From CBDBCU01 sp965242615 (GTDB taxonomy: Bacteria; Chloroflexota; Dehalococcoidia; Lucifugimonadales; UBA3495): DNA of 64,000 nt. Numbering within the stretch: the first letter of the stretch is position 1; every line of letters starts with the position of its first letter. Both the position numbers and the translations under genes were made by a program. Where the stretch lies: assembly GCA_965242615.1 (NCBI GenBank), contig CBDESR010000002.1, positions 124,001-188,000 on the forward strand, given 5' to 3'. The notes under the pieces are model-generated. The model saw only the letters and a program-made list of their open reading frames with translations. It ran no database searches and was not told the DNA's origin. Below are positions 8,709-17,926 of this stretch, piece after piece.

Positions 8709-10265
8709 CTAGCCCCCCGGCAGTATCGCCGCGCTGGCCCCTTCCACCAACTCCAGCAGCGGCGCCGGATACACCCCAAAACCCACCATCGCGACCAGTC
8801 CCACCGCGATAACCACTATCAGCAACGCCGACGGCCGCGCCAGCGGTTCATACGCCGCCGCGCCGTGATGCGCCGGGGTATGCGTATGTTCCCGATGCCC
8901 GTCTCCCCCCTCCGACTCCCCGCCGCCATCCGCCGCTGCCAACGCCGGCTGTATATACATCTGGCGGATGACCTGCAAATAGTAGTAAAGGGAGATCAGA
9001 CTGGCAAAAATGGCAACCCCCGCCAGCCACAAATAGCCGGCCTCCGCCACCGCCGCAAACAGGTAAAACTTGATGGTGAACCCCACAAAGATGGGCAGCC
9101 CGCTCAGCGAAAACAGACCCACCGCTATTGCCATCGCCAGAAACGGCTGCCGATCCGCCAGTCCCGCCAAATCCGCAATTTCCTCTTGGCCGGTATCGTT
9201 AAAAAATGCAATCAGCGCGGCAAACACCACTATGCTGGTGATGGAATACCCCACCACATAGAAAATTATCCCGTTGGCCCCCAGCAGCGAACCCGTCTCC
9301 AAAGCCACCGCCCCGGCCAGAATGTAGCCGATATGCCCGATACTGGAATAAGCCATCAGCCGTTTCAAGTTGCGCTGCGCCAACGCCACCAGATTGCCCA
9401 CCAGCATCGTCAAAGCCGCCAGTACCGCAATAATCAGCTGCCACTGCTCCCACCGCTCCCCCGCCGGCACAAAAGCCTCCGCCAACAAGCGCAGCAGCAA
9501 GGCAAAAGCCGCCGCCTTCGACGCTATCGCCAGATACGCCGTAACCGGCAGCGGCGCCCCATCGTAAGCATCCGGCGCCCACATATGGAACGGCACCACT
9601 GACAGCTTGAACCCCATCCCGACCACGATCAGCGCAATCCCCACCCACAACGCCGGCCGCAGTTCCTCCACCGTAGCCAGAACCACCAGTATATCGGCAA
9701 ACCGCGTTACCCCAATGCTGCTATAGACCATACTGATGCCGTACAGCAGTATCGCCGACGAAAACGCCCCGATGATGATGTATTTCAGGCTGCCCTCATT
9801 AGACTTGGCATTGCCCAGCGCATAAGCCACCAGCACATACAGGCTGAAACTCAGCAGCTCCAGCGAAATGTAAGCCGTCAGCAATTCCCGCGACTGCGCC
9901 ATCAGGTTCATCCCCAGAATGGAAAACAGCAGCAGCCCGTAAAACTCCCCGGGATGGGACAAATGCCGCTTCACATAGTCGATGGAACTGAGGATGATGA
10001 AAATGCCGATGCCCAGGAACAGCACCTTGAAAAACAAGGCATAGCTGTCCACCGCCAGCAGCCCGCCGTACAGCGTTGCCGTCTGCCCCGGCAGCATCAC
10101 CAGCGACAGGGCAATCAACCCGACCAGGCCCACCACCGCCAGCCAGCCCAGCAGCTCCTTCCGGCCCTCCGGCGTCACCAGGTCCAGAATGAACACCAGA
10201 AACGCCAGCCCCGCCAGCGCAAACTCCGGCGTCAGCAGATACAAATTGTCGGTAAGTCCCGGCAT
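8709..10265 (-). CDS. nuoN: Complex I membrane subunit N (operon 1)
   Basis: One of three antiporter-like proton-channel subunits of NADH-quinone oxidoreductase; integral to the cytoplasmic membrane. 518 residues with about fourteen hydrophobic helices. Family segments seen: AYISLELLSFSLYVLVA (broken-helix/Glu region), GFKLSVVPFHMWAPDAYDG (lysine of the half-channel), AQRNLKRLMAYSSIGHIGY. A His/Glu-rich insert, with HREHTHTPAHHGAAA, lies near the C-terminus before the last helix and is unusual for NuoN. Last nuo gene in this operon, 70 bases after nuoM; start ATG is clear. Confidence 0.97.
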   Translation of the reverse strand: MPGLTDNLYLLTPEFALAGLAFLVFILDLVTPEGRKELLGWLAVVGLVGLIALSLVMLPGQTATLYGGLLAVDSYALFFKVLFLGIGIFIILSSIDYVKRHLSHPGEFYGLLLFSILGMNLMAQSRELLTAYISLELLSFSLYVLVAYALGNAKSNEGSLKYIIIGAFSSAILLYGISMVYSSIGVTRFADILVVLATVEELRPALWVGIALIVVGMGFKLSVVPFHMWAPDAYDGAPLPVTAYLAIASKAAAFALLLRLLAEAFVPAGERWEQWQLIIAVLAALTMLVGNLVALAQRNLKRLMAYSSIGHIGYILAGAVALETGSLLGANGIIFYVVGYSITSIVVFAALIAFFNDTGQEEIADLAGLADRQPFLAMAIAVGLFSLSGLPIFVGFTIKFYLFAAVAEAGYLWLAGVAIFASLISLYYYLQVIRQMYIQPALAAADGGGESEGGDGHREHTHTPAHHGAAAYEPLARPSALLIVVIAVGLVAMVGFGVYPAPLLELVEGASAAILPGG

Positions 10266-10335
10266 ACTTCCTTAAACCAACCTGACCGAATCCCGTCTTT
10301 CCCTTTCCTCCGGAATTGACGGCGGCCCCTCGCTC

Positions 10336-11859
10336 CTAGAAAAGTTTCAGCGCCGACTCCACGCCCACATTGATAACCCGGGTCAACGGCGCCGGCCATA
10401 TCCCCACAAACAGCAGTATCAGCACAAAGGCCGCCCCTACCGTCTTTTCCACCGGGCTGGCGTCCGTAGGATTCGCCCATCCCGCTATCGGCTCCGCCGC
10501 ATCCCCAAAGAAAGTCCGCGCCAGCAGCCGCAGGATATAAACCGCCGTCAACGCCGCCCCGATAACCGCCAGCACCGCCAGCGGCAGGTAAGTGCGGAAC
10601 ACCCCGGTAAAGACCATAAACTCCGCCACAAACCCGCTCAACCCCGGCAGCCCCAGCGACGCCAACCCGGCCACCGCAAAGCAGAAACTGGCAACTCCCA
10701 TCCGCTTTACCAACCCGTTCAGCACCGTAATATCCCGGCTGTGCGACCGCTCGTAAATCGCCCCTACCATTGCGAACATCAGCGCCGTCATAATCCCGTG
10801 GGAGAACATTTGCAGCACCGCCCCGGTCAACCCGACCGGGTGCAGCGTGGCAATCCCCATCAGCACATAACCCATGTGGCTGACGCTCGAATACCCGATA
10901 ATATACTTCAAGTCCCGCTGCGACATTGCCGATATGGCCCCATATATCACATTCACCGTCCCCAGCCCAATCAGCACCGGCATCCACGCCGTCGCCCCCT
11001 CCGGCAGCAAAACCATTCCCACCCGGATAATGCCGAAAGCCCCCAACTTCATCAGCACCCCGGCGTGCAGCATACTGACCCCAGTCGGCGCCGCTACATG
11101 GCCGTCCGGCGACCAGGTGTGAAACGGCCACAGACCCGCCAGCACCCCGAACCCGATCATAAACAGCGGAAATACCCAATTCTGAAATGCCGGACTGAAC
11201 TGGCCCCCTTCTGCCAACTCCCCCAACGCCATCATCGAGAAAGTAGGCGTACCGGCCTCCCCCGCCGCCACATACAACGCCAGTATCCCAATCCAGATAA
11301 GTACGCTCCCCGCCACCAGGAATATCATCAGCTTCATCGCCCCGTATTCCTTGGTCCGCAGGAAACTGCCAAAATCCGTGCTGCTCCCCCATACCCCGAT
11401 CAGCAGGTACATCGGCAGCACCGCCAGCTCGTAGAAAAAGAACAGGAAAAACAAATCCTGTACCACAAACACCCCGAACACCCCGGAACCCAACGCCAGC
11501 AGCAGCGCAAAGAAATCCCGCGTCCGATGTCGTATCGTCTGCGAAATCAGCACCGCCCCGAACAGCACAATCCCGTTCAGCAGCACCAAGGAGGCCGCAA
11601 TCCCGTCCATTGCCAGCGCCAGGTCAATGTTCAGCGGCGCCTCCAGCCACTCGTAAGTCCACGCGAACTGATACCCCCCGGCGTCAAAGTCGTACCGCGC
11701 AAACAAGACCACCGACAGCGCCAGCGTAATCAGCGACACAAAGATGGCAAAGTGCCAAGCATCCCGCGGCCGCTCCCGCGGCAGGAACATAGCCAGCACC
11801 GCGCCGGCCAGCGGCACGATGATGGTCAAAAGCAGGGCGACTTGGTCGAAGTTACTCAT
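10336..11859 (-). CDS. nuoM: Complex I membrane subunit M (operon 1)
   Basis: Antiporter-like proton-pumping subunit, 507 residues, about fourteen membrane helices. Diagnostic segments: FFYELAVLPMYLLIG (Glu in helix 5), WPFHTWSPDGHVAAPTGVSM, HAGVLMKLGAFGIIR (channel Lys) and AMSQRDLKYIIGYSSVSHMGY. The frame is open further upstream, but the ATG at 11859 (MSNFDQVALL) was chosen because it lies just after the nuoL stop at 11870 and follows GGGAAAGGGATG-type purine sequence. Longer starts would overlap nuoL. Typical gene order L-M-N. Confidence 0.97.
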   Translation of the reverse strand: MSNFDQVALLLTIIVPLAGAVLAMFLPRERPRDAWHFAIFVSLITLALSVVLFARYDFDAGGYQFAWTYEWLEAPLNIDLALAMDGIAASLVLLNGIVLFGAVLISQTIRHRTRDFFALLLALGSGVFGVFVVQDLFFLFFFYELAVLPMYLLIGVWGSSTDFGSFLRTKEYGAMKLMIFLVAGSVLIWIGILALYVAAGEAGTPTFSMMALGELAEGGQFSPAFQNWVFPLFMIGFGVLAGLWPFHTWSPDGHVAAPTGVSMLHAGVLMKLGAFGIIRVGMVLLPEGATAWMPVLIGLGTVNVIYGAISAMSQRDLKYIIGYSSVSHMGYVLMGIATLHPVGLTGAVLQMFSHGIMTALMFAMVGAIYERSHSRDITVLNGLVKRMGVASFCFAVAGLASLGLPGLSGFVAEFMVFTGVFRTYLPLAVLAVIGAALTAVYILRLLARTFFGDAAEPIAGWANPTDASPVEKTVGAAFVLILLFVGIWPAPLTRVINVGVESALKLF

Positions 11860-11869
11860 CCCTTTCCCG

Positions 11870-13798
11870 TTAAGCCGATTGCAGCCACCAGATAATCGCC
11901 AGGGCAATCAGCCCCAAAGCCATCGCCAAAGCGTAGCTATAAACCTGGCCCGTTATATGCAGCCGCAGCTTGATCCCCGTCCACCGCACCAAATCCGCCG
12001 GCCCGTTCACCCCCACATCATTGACCACCGCCCGGTCCAGCCAGGCAATAAACCCGGACACCACCAGCACCACCCGGTCAATCGCCCACTGATAGACTTC
12101 GTCAATGTAATACTTGTTCTCCACCACCCGCCGCAACCCGGCAAAACGGCCCTTCACTCCCTCCAACGACTGATTGCCCTTCACATAGACCAGGTAAGCA
12201 ATGGCAAACGCCGCCACCGCCAAGACCGTGGACAATGCCGCCAGCCACCAGACGAAATGAAACCCCTCTTTGTGGTCATAAAACAGGAAAGTCCCGAACC
12301 CGCCGTAACTCCCCGGCCAGTTAAAGGCCATAAACCCGAAAAACACTGCCAGGATACCCAGCAGCCCCATCGTAACCGTCATCGTCCCCGGCGATTCGTG
12401 GGCATGACTCACCACCTCCCCAACCTTGCCGTAAAACACCACCAACATTGCCCGCGCCATATACAGCGCGCTCAGCAAAGCCGTCAGCAAAGTCAACACC
12501 AGAAAAACCGGGTTCAAGTTCCCGTTGACCGCAATCAGAATCTCATCCTTGCTCCAGAACCCGGCCAGTATCGGTATGCCCCCCAGCGACAACGCCCCAA
12601 TGGAAAACAAAATCGCCGTAACCGGCATTGCCTTGCGGAGTCCCCCCATCTTGCGGATGTCTAGCTCCTCCGTCCCGTGCATCACGCTGCCCGCCCCCAG
12701 AAACAGTAGCGCCTTGGCAAACCCGTGCGCCAGCAGGTGGAATATCGCCGCCGTGTACCCCAACGCCCCCAGTGACAGCATCATTAACCCCAAATGACTG
12801 ATGGTCGAATACGCCAGTATCCGTTTCAAGTCCGTGGACACCAGCGCAATCGTCGCCGCCCCCAACGCCGTAATCAGCCCGATAACCGCCACCACCAGCA
12901 AGGCGTCCCCGGAGGCGTAAAAAATGGGAAATGCCCGCGCCACCAGATACACCCCGGCTGCCACCATCGTTGCCGCGTGAATCAATGCGCTGACCGGCGT
13001 CGGCCCCTCCATCGCATCCGGCAGCCAAGTGTGAAAGGGAAACTGCGCCGACTTCCCCATCGCCCCCATAAACAGCAGCAATGCCGCCGCCGTAGCCACG
13101 CCCTCGCTCATCGCCCCGCTTTGGGCGGCCGCAAAGGCATCCGTCATACTGAAACTGCCCACTTCCCGCCACAGCAGCAGGATACCGATTAGCAGCCCCA
13201 CATCCCCGATCCGGGTAACAATGAAGGCTTTCTTGGCTGCCTCCCGCGGCCCCCGATTCTCAAACCAGAAACCAATCAGCAGGTAAGAACACAGCCCCAC
13301 CAATTCCCATGCCACATACAGCAGCAGGAAGTTGTCCGCCAATACCAAAGTCAGCATCGACGCGATAAACAAGGCGTGAAAGGCATAGTACCAGTCAAAG
13401 CGCGGGTCGCCCTTCATATACCCCAAGGAATAAACCTGCACCATCAGGGCTACAAAGGTTGCCAGCCCCAGCATCGCCACCGTCAGCGGGTCGATGATAT
13501 ATCCCCAAGTCAGCCGCACCCGCTGGTCAATATCATTCTCCTCACCCGGGAAACCCGCCTCGAACCAGGTCCGTTCGTAGGAACAGGTCAGCGCCCCCGT
13601 TCCCTCGCCCTCAAGACAGTTGAGCAGCTCCGGACTGGCGTTCAGAAAGCCGAACAGAGTTACCCAAAACAGGATAAACCCGCCGGCCACCGCCAAAATC
13701 GCCAACGGCGACCCCTTGCCCGGCAGATACTTGCCGAACAGGATAATCAGCGGCGTTGCGGCAAAACTCAATACCGGGATCAGCCAAGCCCATTCCAT
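11870..13798 (-). CDS. nuoL: Complex I membrane subunit L (operon 1)
   Basis: Distal proton-pumping subunit with the lateral helix. 642 residues. Signature segments: LLYVAWELVGLCSYLLIGFW, KSAQFPFHTWLPDAMEGPTP, SALIHAATMVAAGVYLVAR and HGFAKALLFLGAGSVMHG. The C-terminal region (ENKYYIDEVYQWAIDR) corresponds to the lateral-helix part. It is shorter than the paralogue of operon 2 (689 residues). Starts with ATG; 61 bases separate it from nuoK upstream, the largest gap in the distal half of this operon. Confidence 0.97.
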   Translation of the reverse strand: MEWAWLIPVLSFAATPLIILFGKYLPGKGSPLAILAVAGGFILFWVTLFGFLNASPELLNCLEGEGTGALTCSYERTWFEAGFPGEENDIDQRVRLTWGYIIDPLTVAMLGLATFVALMVQVYSLGYMKGDPRFDWYYAFHALFIASMLTLVLADNFLLLYVAWELVGLCSYLLIGFWFENRGPREAAKKAFIVTRIGDVGLLIGILLLWREVGSFSMTDAFAAAQSGAMSEGVATAAALLLFMGAMGKSAQFPFHTWLPDAMEGPTPVSALIHAATMVAAGVYLVARAFPIFYASGDALLVVAVIGLITALGAATIALVSTDLKRILAYSTISHLGLMMLSLGALGYTAAIFHLLAHGFAKALLFLGAGSVMHGTEELDIRKMGGLRKAMPVTAILFSIGALSLGGIPILAGFWSKDEILIAVNGNLNPVFLVLTLLTALLSALYMARAMLVVFYGKVGEVVSHAHESPGTMTVTMGLLGILAVFFGFMAFNWPGSYGGFGTFLFYDHKEGFHFVWWLAALSTVLAVAAFAIAYLVYVKGNQSLEGVKGRFAGLRRVVENKYYIDEVYQWAIDRVVLVVSGFIAWLDRAVVNDVGVNGPADLVRWTGIKLRLHITGQVYSYALAMALGLIALAIIWWLQSA

Positions 13799-13859
13799 AG
13801 CTAAGCCTTGCCCTCCCCCGGGGCGGCCGCCGCCTTATGTCCCGAAAACAATGCCACCG

Positions 13860-14180
13860 CTACCACTTCATCAAGTTCAGTTCGTCCACATTGACCGTGG
13901 CCCGATTGCGGTACATCCGCAGGATAATCGCCAACGCCAGCCCCACTTCGGCGGCCGCGATGGTGATGATGAAAATTGCCAGTATCTGCCCGTCAAAATT
14001 GGCGAACAGCCCGTAACCCTCCCGGTGGGACGCGGCGGCAATCAGGTTGATGTTGACCGCATTCAGCATCAACTCAATAGACATCACAATCAGCACCGCG
14101 CTCCGCCGGGCCAGCACCCCGTACAGCCCAATGGCAAACAAGGCCGCGCTCAACAGCTGAAATGCCACCAACGGTACCAC
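13860..14180 (-). CDS. nuoK: Complex I membrane subunit K (operon 1)
   Basis: Small three-helix subunit (about 106 residues), part of the proton-transfer core. Contains SIELMLNAVNINLIA and FIITIAAAEVGLALAI with the two membrane glutamates typical of NuoK. I chose the GTG at 14180, one base after the nuoJ TAA, because GGGGAGGA stands at the right distance upstream and the length then equals the family norm; the frame remains open to 14225, but that start would overlap nuoJ by 44 bases. Confidence 0.93.
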   Translation of the reverse strand: MVPLVAFQLLSAALFAIGLYGVLARRSAVLIVMSIELMLNAVNINLIAAASHREGYGLFANFDGQILAIFIITIAAAEVGLALAIILRMYRNRATVNVDELNLMKW

Positions 14181-14181
14181 T

Positions 14182-14670
14182 TTAAGACCTGTCCTCCCCG
14201 CTCCGGGCAATGATAATCGCCCCAATCAATGCCACCAGCAGCACCAGCGACGCCACCTCAAAGGGAATCGCCCACCGCGTAAAAAGCGAATTAGCCAAGT
14301 CGCTGAACGCCGGGCTTTGCGGCGTCGTCCCCGAAACTCCCCGCACCAAAAACGCCGCCCCCAACACTACCCCCACCCCGGCCGCTGCCGCCACTGCCAA
14401 CGGCCACTGCCGGTTGTCCGAAATCCGGGGATAGTCCGGTGTTCGCGTCAGCATAATCGCAAACAGCAGCACGATGATGATGGCCCCCCCGTAAATCAGC
14501 ACCTGCACCAAGGCCAGAAACTCCGCAAAGAGTATCAGGTACAACCCGGCCACCGCCACCAGCGAGACCAGCAGAAACAGGGCGGCGTGAACCACATTGC
14601 GGGTAACTACCACGCCCAAGCCGCCGCCCAGGGTGAACACCGCCAAGACTATGAACAGAAACCAGGACAA
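14182..14670 (-). CDS. nuoJ: Complex I membrane subunit J (operon 1)
   Basis: 162-residue, five-helix subunit next to NuoK. Segments ARNVVHAALFLLVSLV-like (VTRNVVHAALFLLV), FAEFLALVQVLIYGGAIIIV and LLFAIMLTR are diagnostic (the pi-bulge helix of NuoJ). Overlap-free with nuoK, which begins one base after the stop. Upstream lies an 84-base gap to nuoI that contains half of a GTCATTCCCG repeat (see repeat entry). Confidence 0.96.
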   Translation of the reverse strand: MSWFLFIVLAVFTLGGGLGVVVTRNVVHAALFLLVSLVAVAGLYLILFAEFLALVQVLIYGGAIIIVLLFAIMLTRTPDYPRISDNRQWPLAVAAAAGVGVVLGAAFLVRGVSGTTPQSPAFSDLANSLFTRWAIPFEVASLVLLVALIGAIIIARSGEDRS

Positions 14671-14727
14671 GGCTCCTTACCCCGCTCCTTTCCGTTTTTC
14701 CTTACCGTTACAAACCTATTGCCGGCC

Positions 14728-14747
14728 CGTCATTCCCGGGCCGGCGC
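14728..14747. repeat. Half-copy of the GTCATTCCCG palindromic repeat
   Basis: The bases GTCATTCCCGGGCCGGCGCC in the nuoI-nuoJ gap match the left arm and centre of the perfect palindrome at 35884-35919 with one difference, then diverge. It looks like a member of a short dispersed intergenic repeat family. Evidence is similarity by eye only. Confidence 0.4.
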
Positions 14748-14754
14748 CAACCCC

Positions 14755-15336
14755 TTACTCCCCGGTCTCCGCCCCGGCCGCCGCCGGTTTCTTTTCCGCA
14801 GCAACAGGCGCGGCGGCGGCCGCCGCTTTAGCCGCATCCTCGGCATCCTTCTTTTGCTTGGCCAACACCGTCGGCGGTATCCACCCCGTTTCCTGCTGGT
14901 GTTTCGTACCGATTTCCAGCAGACCCGGCAAGTTCACCCGCGCCCCGTTGCGCTGATAGGCGCTCATCTCATGCTCGTGGCTCATCACGATGGCGTCAAA
15001 GTTGCACACCTCAACACAGATGCCGCACAGAATGCACCGGTTCAGGTTAATCTCGAAATAGTCCACAATCTTGCGGCGCGAACTCTGCCCCTCGGCGTTC
15101 TTGGGGTTGTCCATCATACTGGCCGACATACACTGCGTCGGGCAGTTGCGGATGCACACCATACACCCGGTACAGTACGGCTCCTCCACGCCATCATCCC
15201 AGGTCAACGCCGGAAACCCCATAAACCGCGGCTGTACCGGCGTCGGCGCCGTCGGATACTGCCGGGTTACCGGTTTCCGCAGCCCGGTAAGGGTCGAAGT
15301 CAGGGTCAGAAACATCCCTTTAACGCTGTTCAGCAT
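14755..15336 (-). CDS. nuoI: Complex I iron-sulfur subunit I (operon 1)
   Basis: Carries two [4Fe-4S] clusters (N6a, N6b) that pass electrons to NuoB. 193 residues; two ferredoxin motifs: Cys55/58/61/65 (CTGCMVCIRNCP) and Cys101/104/107/111 (CILCGICVEVCNF). In the second motif the usual proline after the last cysteine is replaced by Asn. The C-terminal ~35 residues are Ala/Lys/Glu-rich (DAAKAAAAAAPVAAEKK), a low-complexity tail beyond the conserved fold. Starts at ATG 19 bases after the nuoH stop. Confidence 0.96.
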   Translation of the reverse strand: MLNSVKGMFLTLTSTLTGLRKPVTRQYPTAPTPVQPRFMGFPALTWDDGVEEPYCTGCMVCIRNCPTQCMSASMMDNPKNAEGQSSRRKIVDYFEINLNRCILCGICVEVCNFDAIVMSHEHEMSAYQRNGARVNLPGLLEIGTKHQQETGWIPPTVLAKQKKDAEDAAKAAAAAAPVAAEKKPAAAGAETGE

Positions 15337-15355
15337 TGCCGCTACTCCCTGCCGT

Positions 15356-16483
15356 CTATCCGGCCCGTTGCCCGCTCGACCGCCGCTGTGCCAGCTGCGC
15401 CGCCTGCCGCGCCCGCACCTCCGCCACCCGCCGCGCCGGCCCCATCATCCGCCGATACACCAGCCAGCCCACTACTGCCAGCCCCGCCAGCGACATCAGC
15501 GTCAAACTCCACGCCGGCCACCCGTAAAACAGATACAAAGCCGTGATGACGATGGAATAAAAGGACAGCGGTACCATCGCCTTCCACGCAAAAGCCATCA
15601 ACTGGTCAATCCGCAGCCGGGGGAAAGTCCCCCGAATCCAGAACACCACCAGTATAACCGCATAAACCTTGATTAGAAACCACACCACCCCCGGCAACAG
15701 CGGCCCCGACCACCCGCCCAGAAACAGCAGCGTCACCAGGGCGGCGATGGCAAAGGTATTGATATACTCTGCCAGAAAGAACACCGACCAGTGCGCCCCG
15801 CTGTATTCCACAAACGGCCCCCCCACTACCTCCGACTCGGCGTGGTAAATGTCAAAGGGCGTCCGTCCCACTTCGGCCAAGCCGGCGATAAAGAATACCA
15901 CCATCCCCAAGGGCAAAATCAAGGCGTACGGCACCGGATTTTGCTGCGCCACAATCACCTGCAAATTCAGCGATTGCGCCAGCATCGCCACCGCTACCAC
16001 TACCATAATCACCGGGATTTCGTAGCTGATTAGCTGTGCCGCCGACCGCAACCCTCCCAGTACCCCATACTTGTTAGCCGACCCCCATCCCGCCAGCACC
16101 AGCCCCAGAATCCCGATAACTGCAAAGGCCGTGATGTAAAACAGCCCCAAGTCCAGATTCCGCAGTACCAGCCCTTCCGCTCCGGGAATAGTTACCCAAA
16201 TCATAAAGGCCGACATAACCACGATAACCGGCGCCGCCCAGAAAATCGCCTTGTCCGCCGAATCCGGAATAATATCCTCTTTCAGGATCAGTTTCACCGC
16301 GTCCGCAATGGGCTGCATCAACCCCATCGGCCCGGTGCGCGTCGGCCCTAACCGCAATTGCAGCCGCCCCAAGGCTTTCCGCTCCAGCCACACCATCGAC
16401 AGTACCACCACCGATAGCGCCGTGAACATCGCTAGCAGCCCCGCCACCATCCACGCCAGATCCGTCAAACTCACCGGCGGCAT
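15356..16483 (-). CDS. nuoH: Complex I membrane subunit H (operon 1)
   Basis: Quinone-site membrane subunit, 375 residues, eight or so helices. Signature loops: ERKALGRLQLRLGPTRTGP followed by LMQPIADAVKLILKED, and EVGRTPFDIYHAESEVVGG. Start ATG at 16483 shares its A with the TAA stop of nuoD (TAATG), which implies translational coupling. The frame is open 66 bases further upstream but those codons lie inside nuoD. Confidence 0.97.
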   Translation of the reverse strand: MPPVSLTDLAWMVAGLLAMFTALSVVVLSMVWLERKALGRLQLRLGPTRTGPMGLMQPIADAVKLILKEDIIPDSADKAIFWAAPVIVVMSAFMIWVTIPGAEGLVLRNLDLGLFYITAFAVIGILGLVLAGWGSANKYGVLGGLRSAAQLISYEIPVIMVVVAVAMLAQSLNLQVIVAQQNPVPYALILPLGMVVFFIAGLAEVGRTPFDIYHAESEVVGGPFVEYSGAHWSVFFLAEYINTFAIAALVTLLFLGGWSGPLLPGVVWFLIKVYAVILVVFWIRGTFPRLRIDQLMAFAWKAMVPLSFYSIVITALYLFYGWPAWSLTLMSLAGLAVVGWLVYRRMMGPARRVAEVRARQAAQLAQRRSSGQRAG

Positions 16484-17631
16484 TACCGATCCACCTCCCC
16501 CAGCACAATATCCAGCGACCCCAGAATCACCACCGAATCCGCAATCCACGAATCTTGCAGCAGATGCTTAATCGCCGCCAAGTTGCAGAAAGAGGGCGGC
16601 CGCACCTTCACCCGGTAGGGCCGGTCCGTACCGTTGCTGACCAGATGAACGCCGATTTCCCCCCGGGGATTCTCCGACCGCACATACACCTCTCCGGCCG
16701 GCGGCCGAATCAGCCGCCGCCCCAGGGACGAAGTCACATTCCCCGCCGGCATTTGCGCCAACGCCTGCTCCACAATCCGCAGCGACTCGTACATCTCCTG
16801 CACCCGTACCCAATGCCGATCCCAGCAATCCCCATCCAAGCCGACCGGAATATCAAACTCAAACCGGTCATACACCGAATAAGGCTGCGCCTTGCGGACA
16901 TCATACTCCACCCCGCACCCGCGCAGACACGGCCCGGTCAGCCCGTAGCCAATGGCATCCTCCCGGCTGATCGCCCCCACATCCTTGAGCCGGGACAGGA
17001 AAATCTCATTAAAAGTCAGAATTTTGTCGCTTTCCTCGACATCCGCCCGCACCACCGGCAGCAAATCCCGAATCAGCTGCTCAAAGTTATCCGGCAGCTC
17101 CTCTTTCAGTCCGCCGATGCGGAAATAGTTGTGCATCATCCGCGCCCCGGACACCGCCTCAAACAAAGCCTGAATCCGTTCCCGCCCCCGAAAAGCGAAC
17201 ATCGTCGGCGTCATCGCCCCGGCGTCCAGCCCGATTGTCCCAACATACAGCAAGTGGCTGGCAATGCGGTTCAGTTCACACAGGATAACCCGCACATACT
17301 CCGCCCGCTCCGACACTTCCAACCCCATCAGCTGCTCCACCGCCCGGCAATAAGCCAACTCATTATTAAAGTTAGCCACATAGTCCAGCCGGTCAAACAG
17401 GGTAATGACCTGATGGTACTGCTCCCCCTCGCACAGCTTTTCCGAACCCCGGTGCAGGTAGCCGATATGCGGCTCGACGGCAACGATTTTCTCCCCGTCC
17501 ACCCACAGCACCATCCGAAATACGCCGTGCGTCGACGGATGTTGCGGCCCCATATTCAGCAGCATCTCCATCGGCTCGGCGTCAGCCGGCCCGGCGGCAG
17601 TGGTGGTTAGGTCCGTGCGGGTCTCTATCAT
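16483..17631 (-). CDS. nuoD: Complex I 49-kDa subunit D (operon 1)
   Basis: Peripheral-arm subunit that forms the quinone pocket with NuoB and NuoH. 382 residues. Conserved stretches: NMGPQHPSTHGVFRM, the HRGSEKLCEG loop, YVANFNNELAYCRAVEQL, and C-terminal SLDIVLGEVDR. Starts at ATG near 17631 after the second HicB-like gene (stop at 17653). Unlike the paralogue in operon 2, this gene does not directly follow nuoC: two small genes are in between. Confidence 0.97.
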   Translation of the reverse strand: MIETRTDLTTTAAGPADAEPMEMLLNMGPQHPSTHGVFRMVLWVDGEKIVAVEPHIGYLHRGSEKLCEGEQYHQVITLFDRLDYVANFNNELAYCRAVEQLMGLEVSERAEYVRVILCELNRIASHLLYVGTIGLDAGAMTPTMFAFRGRERIQALFEAVSGARMMHNYFRIGGLKEELPDNFEQLIRDLLPVVRADVEESDKILTFNEIFLSRLKDVGAISREDAIGYGLTGPCLRGCGVEYDVRKAQPYSVYDRFEFDIPVGLDGDCWDRHWVRVQEMYESLRIVEQALAQMPAGNVTSSLGRRLIRPPAGEVYVRSENPRGEIGVHLVSNGTDRPYRVKVRPPSFCNLAAIKHLLQDSWIADSVVILGSLDIVLGEVDR

Positions 17632-17652
17632 CGGTCTCCCCGATACCCTCGG

Positions 17653-17922
17653 TTACAGAAAAGTCAGCCGCGGCTCCTTCGGCGGCGTCACTAGGCTGCT
17701 CATCCAAACCTCATCATTGTCATAAAACCCGGCGTCAATCAGCACCGCATCCAGGATACCCAGCTCCTCGCAGTCCTCCAGATACGCCCCGATTTCGGCC
17801 CGCAGCGCCTGCCGCGCCGCATCCGCGCTGTCCCCAAAGCCGGTAATCACCAACTCCGGGCAATACGCTTCCCAGCTGCTCCCCTGCTGCGACTCCTCAA
17901 TTTGATAGACGATTTTATCCAC
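17653..17922 (-). CDS. Small HicB-like protein 2 inside the nuo operon
   Basis: 89 residues if started at the GTG at 17922, four bases after the stop of the preceding small gene. The N-terminal half, VYQIEESQQGSSWEAYCPEL followed by VITGFGDSADAARQALRAEI, has the strand-strand-helix-type pattern (WxAxCPEL ... GdTxxEAxxxxxxAI) of the HicB antitoxin N-terminal fold. No DNA-binding (ribbon-helix-helix or HTH) domain follows; the C-terminus is DNDEVWMSSLVTPP. No HicA toxin gene is next to it. It lies between nuoC and nuoD with the same orientation and tight spacing, so it is co-transcribed with complex I. Function unknown; a toxin-antitoxin role is unlikely without a HicA partner. Confidence 0.6.
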   Translation of the reverse strand: MDKIVYQIEESQQGSSWEAYCPELVITGFGDSADAARQALRAEIGAYLEDCEELGILDAVLIDAGFYDNDEVWMSSLVTPPKEPRLTFL

Positions 17923-17926
17923 GCGG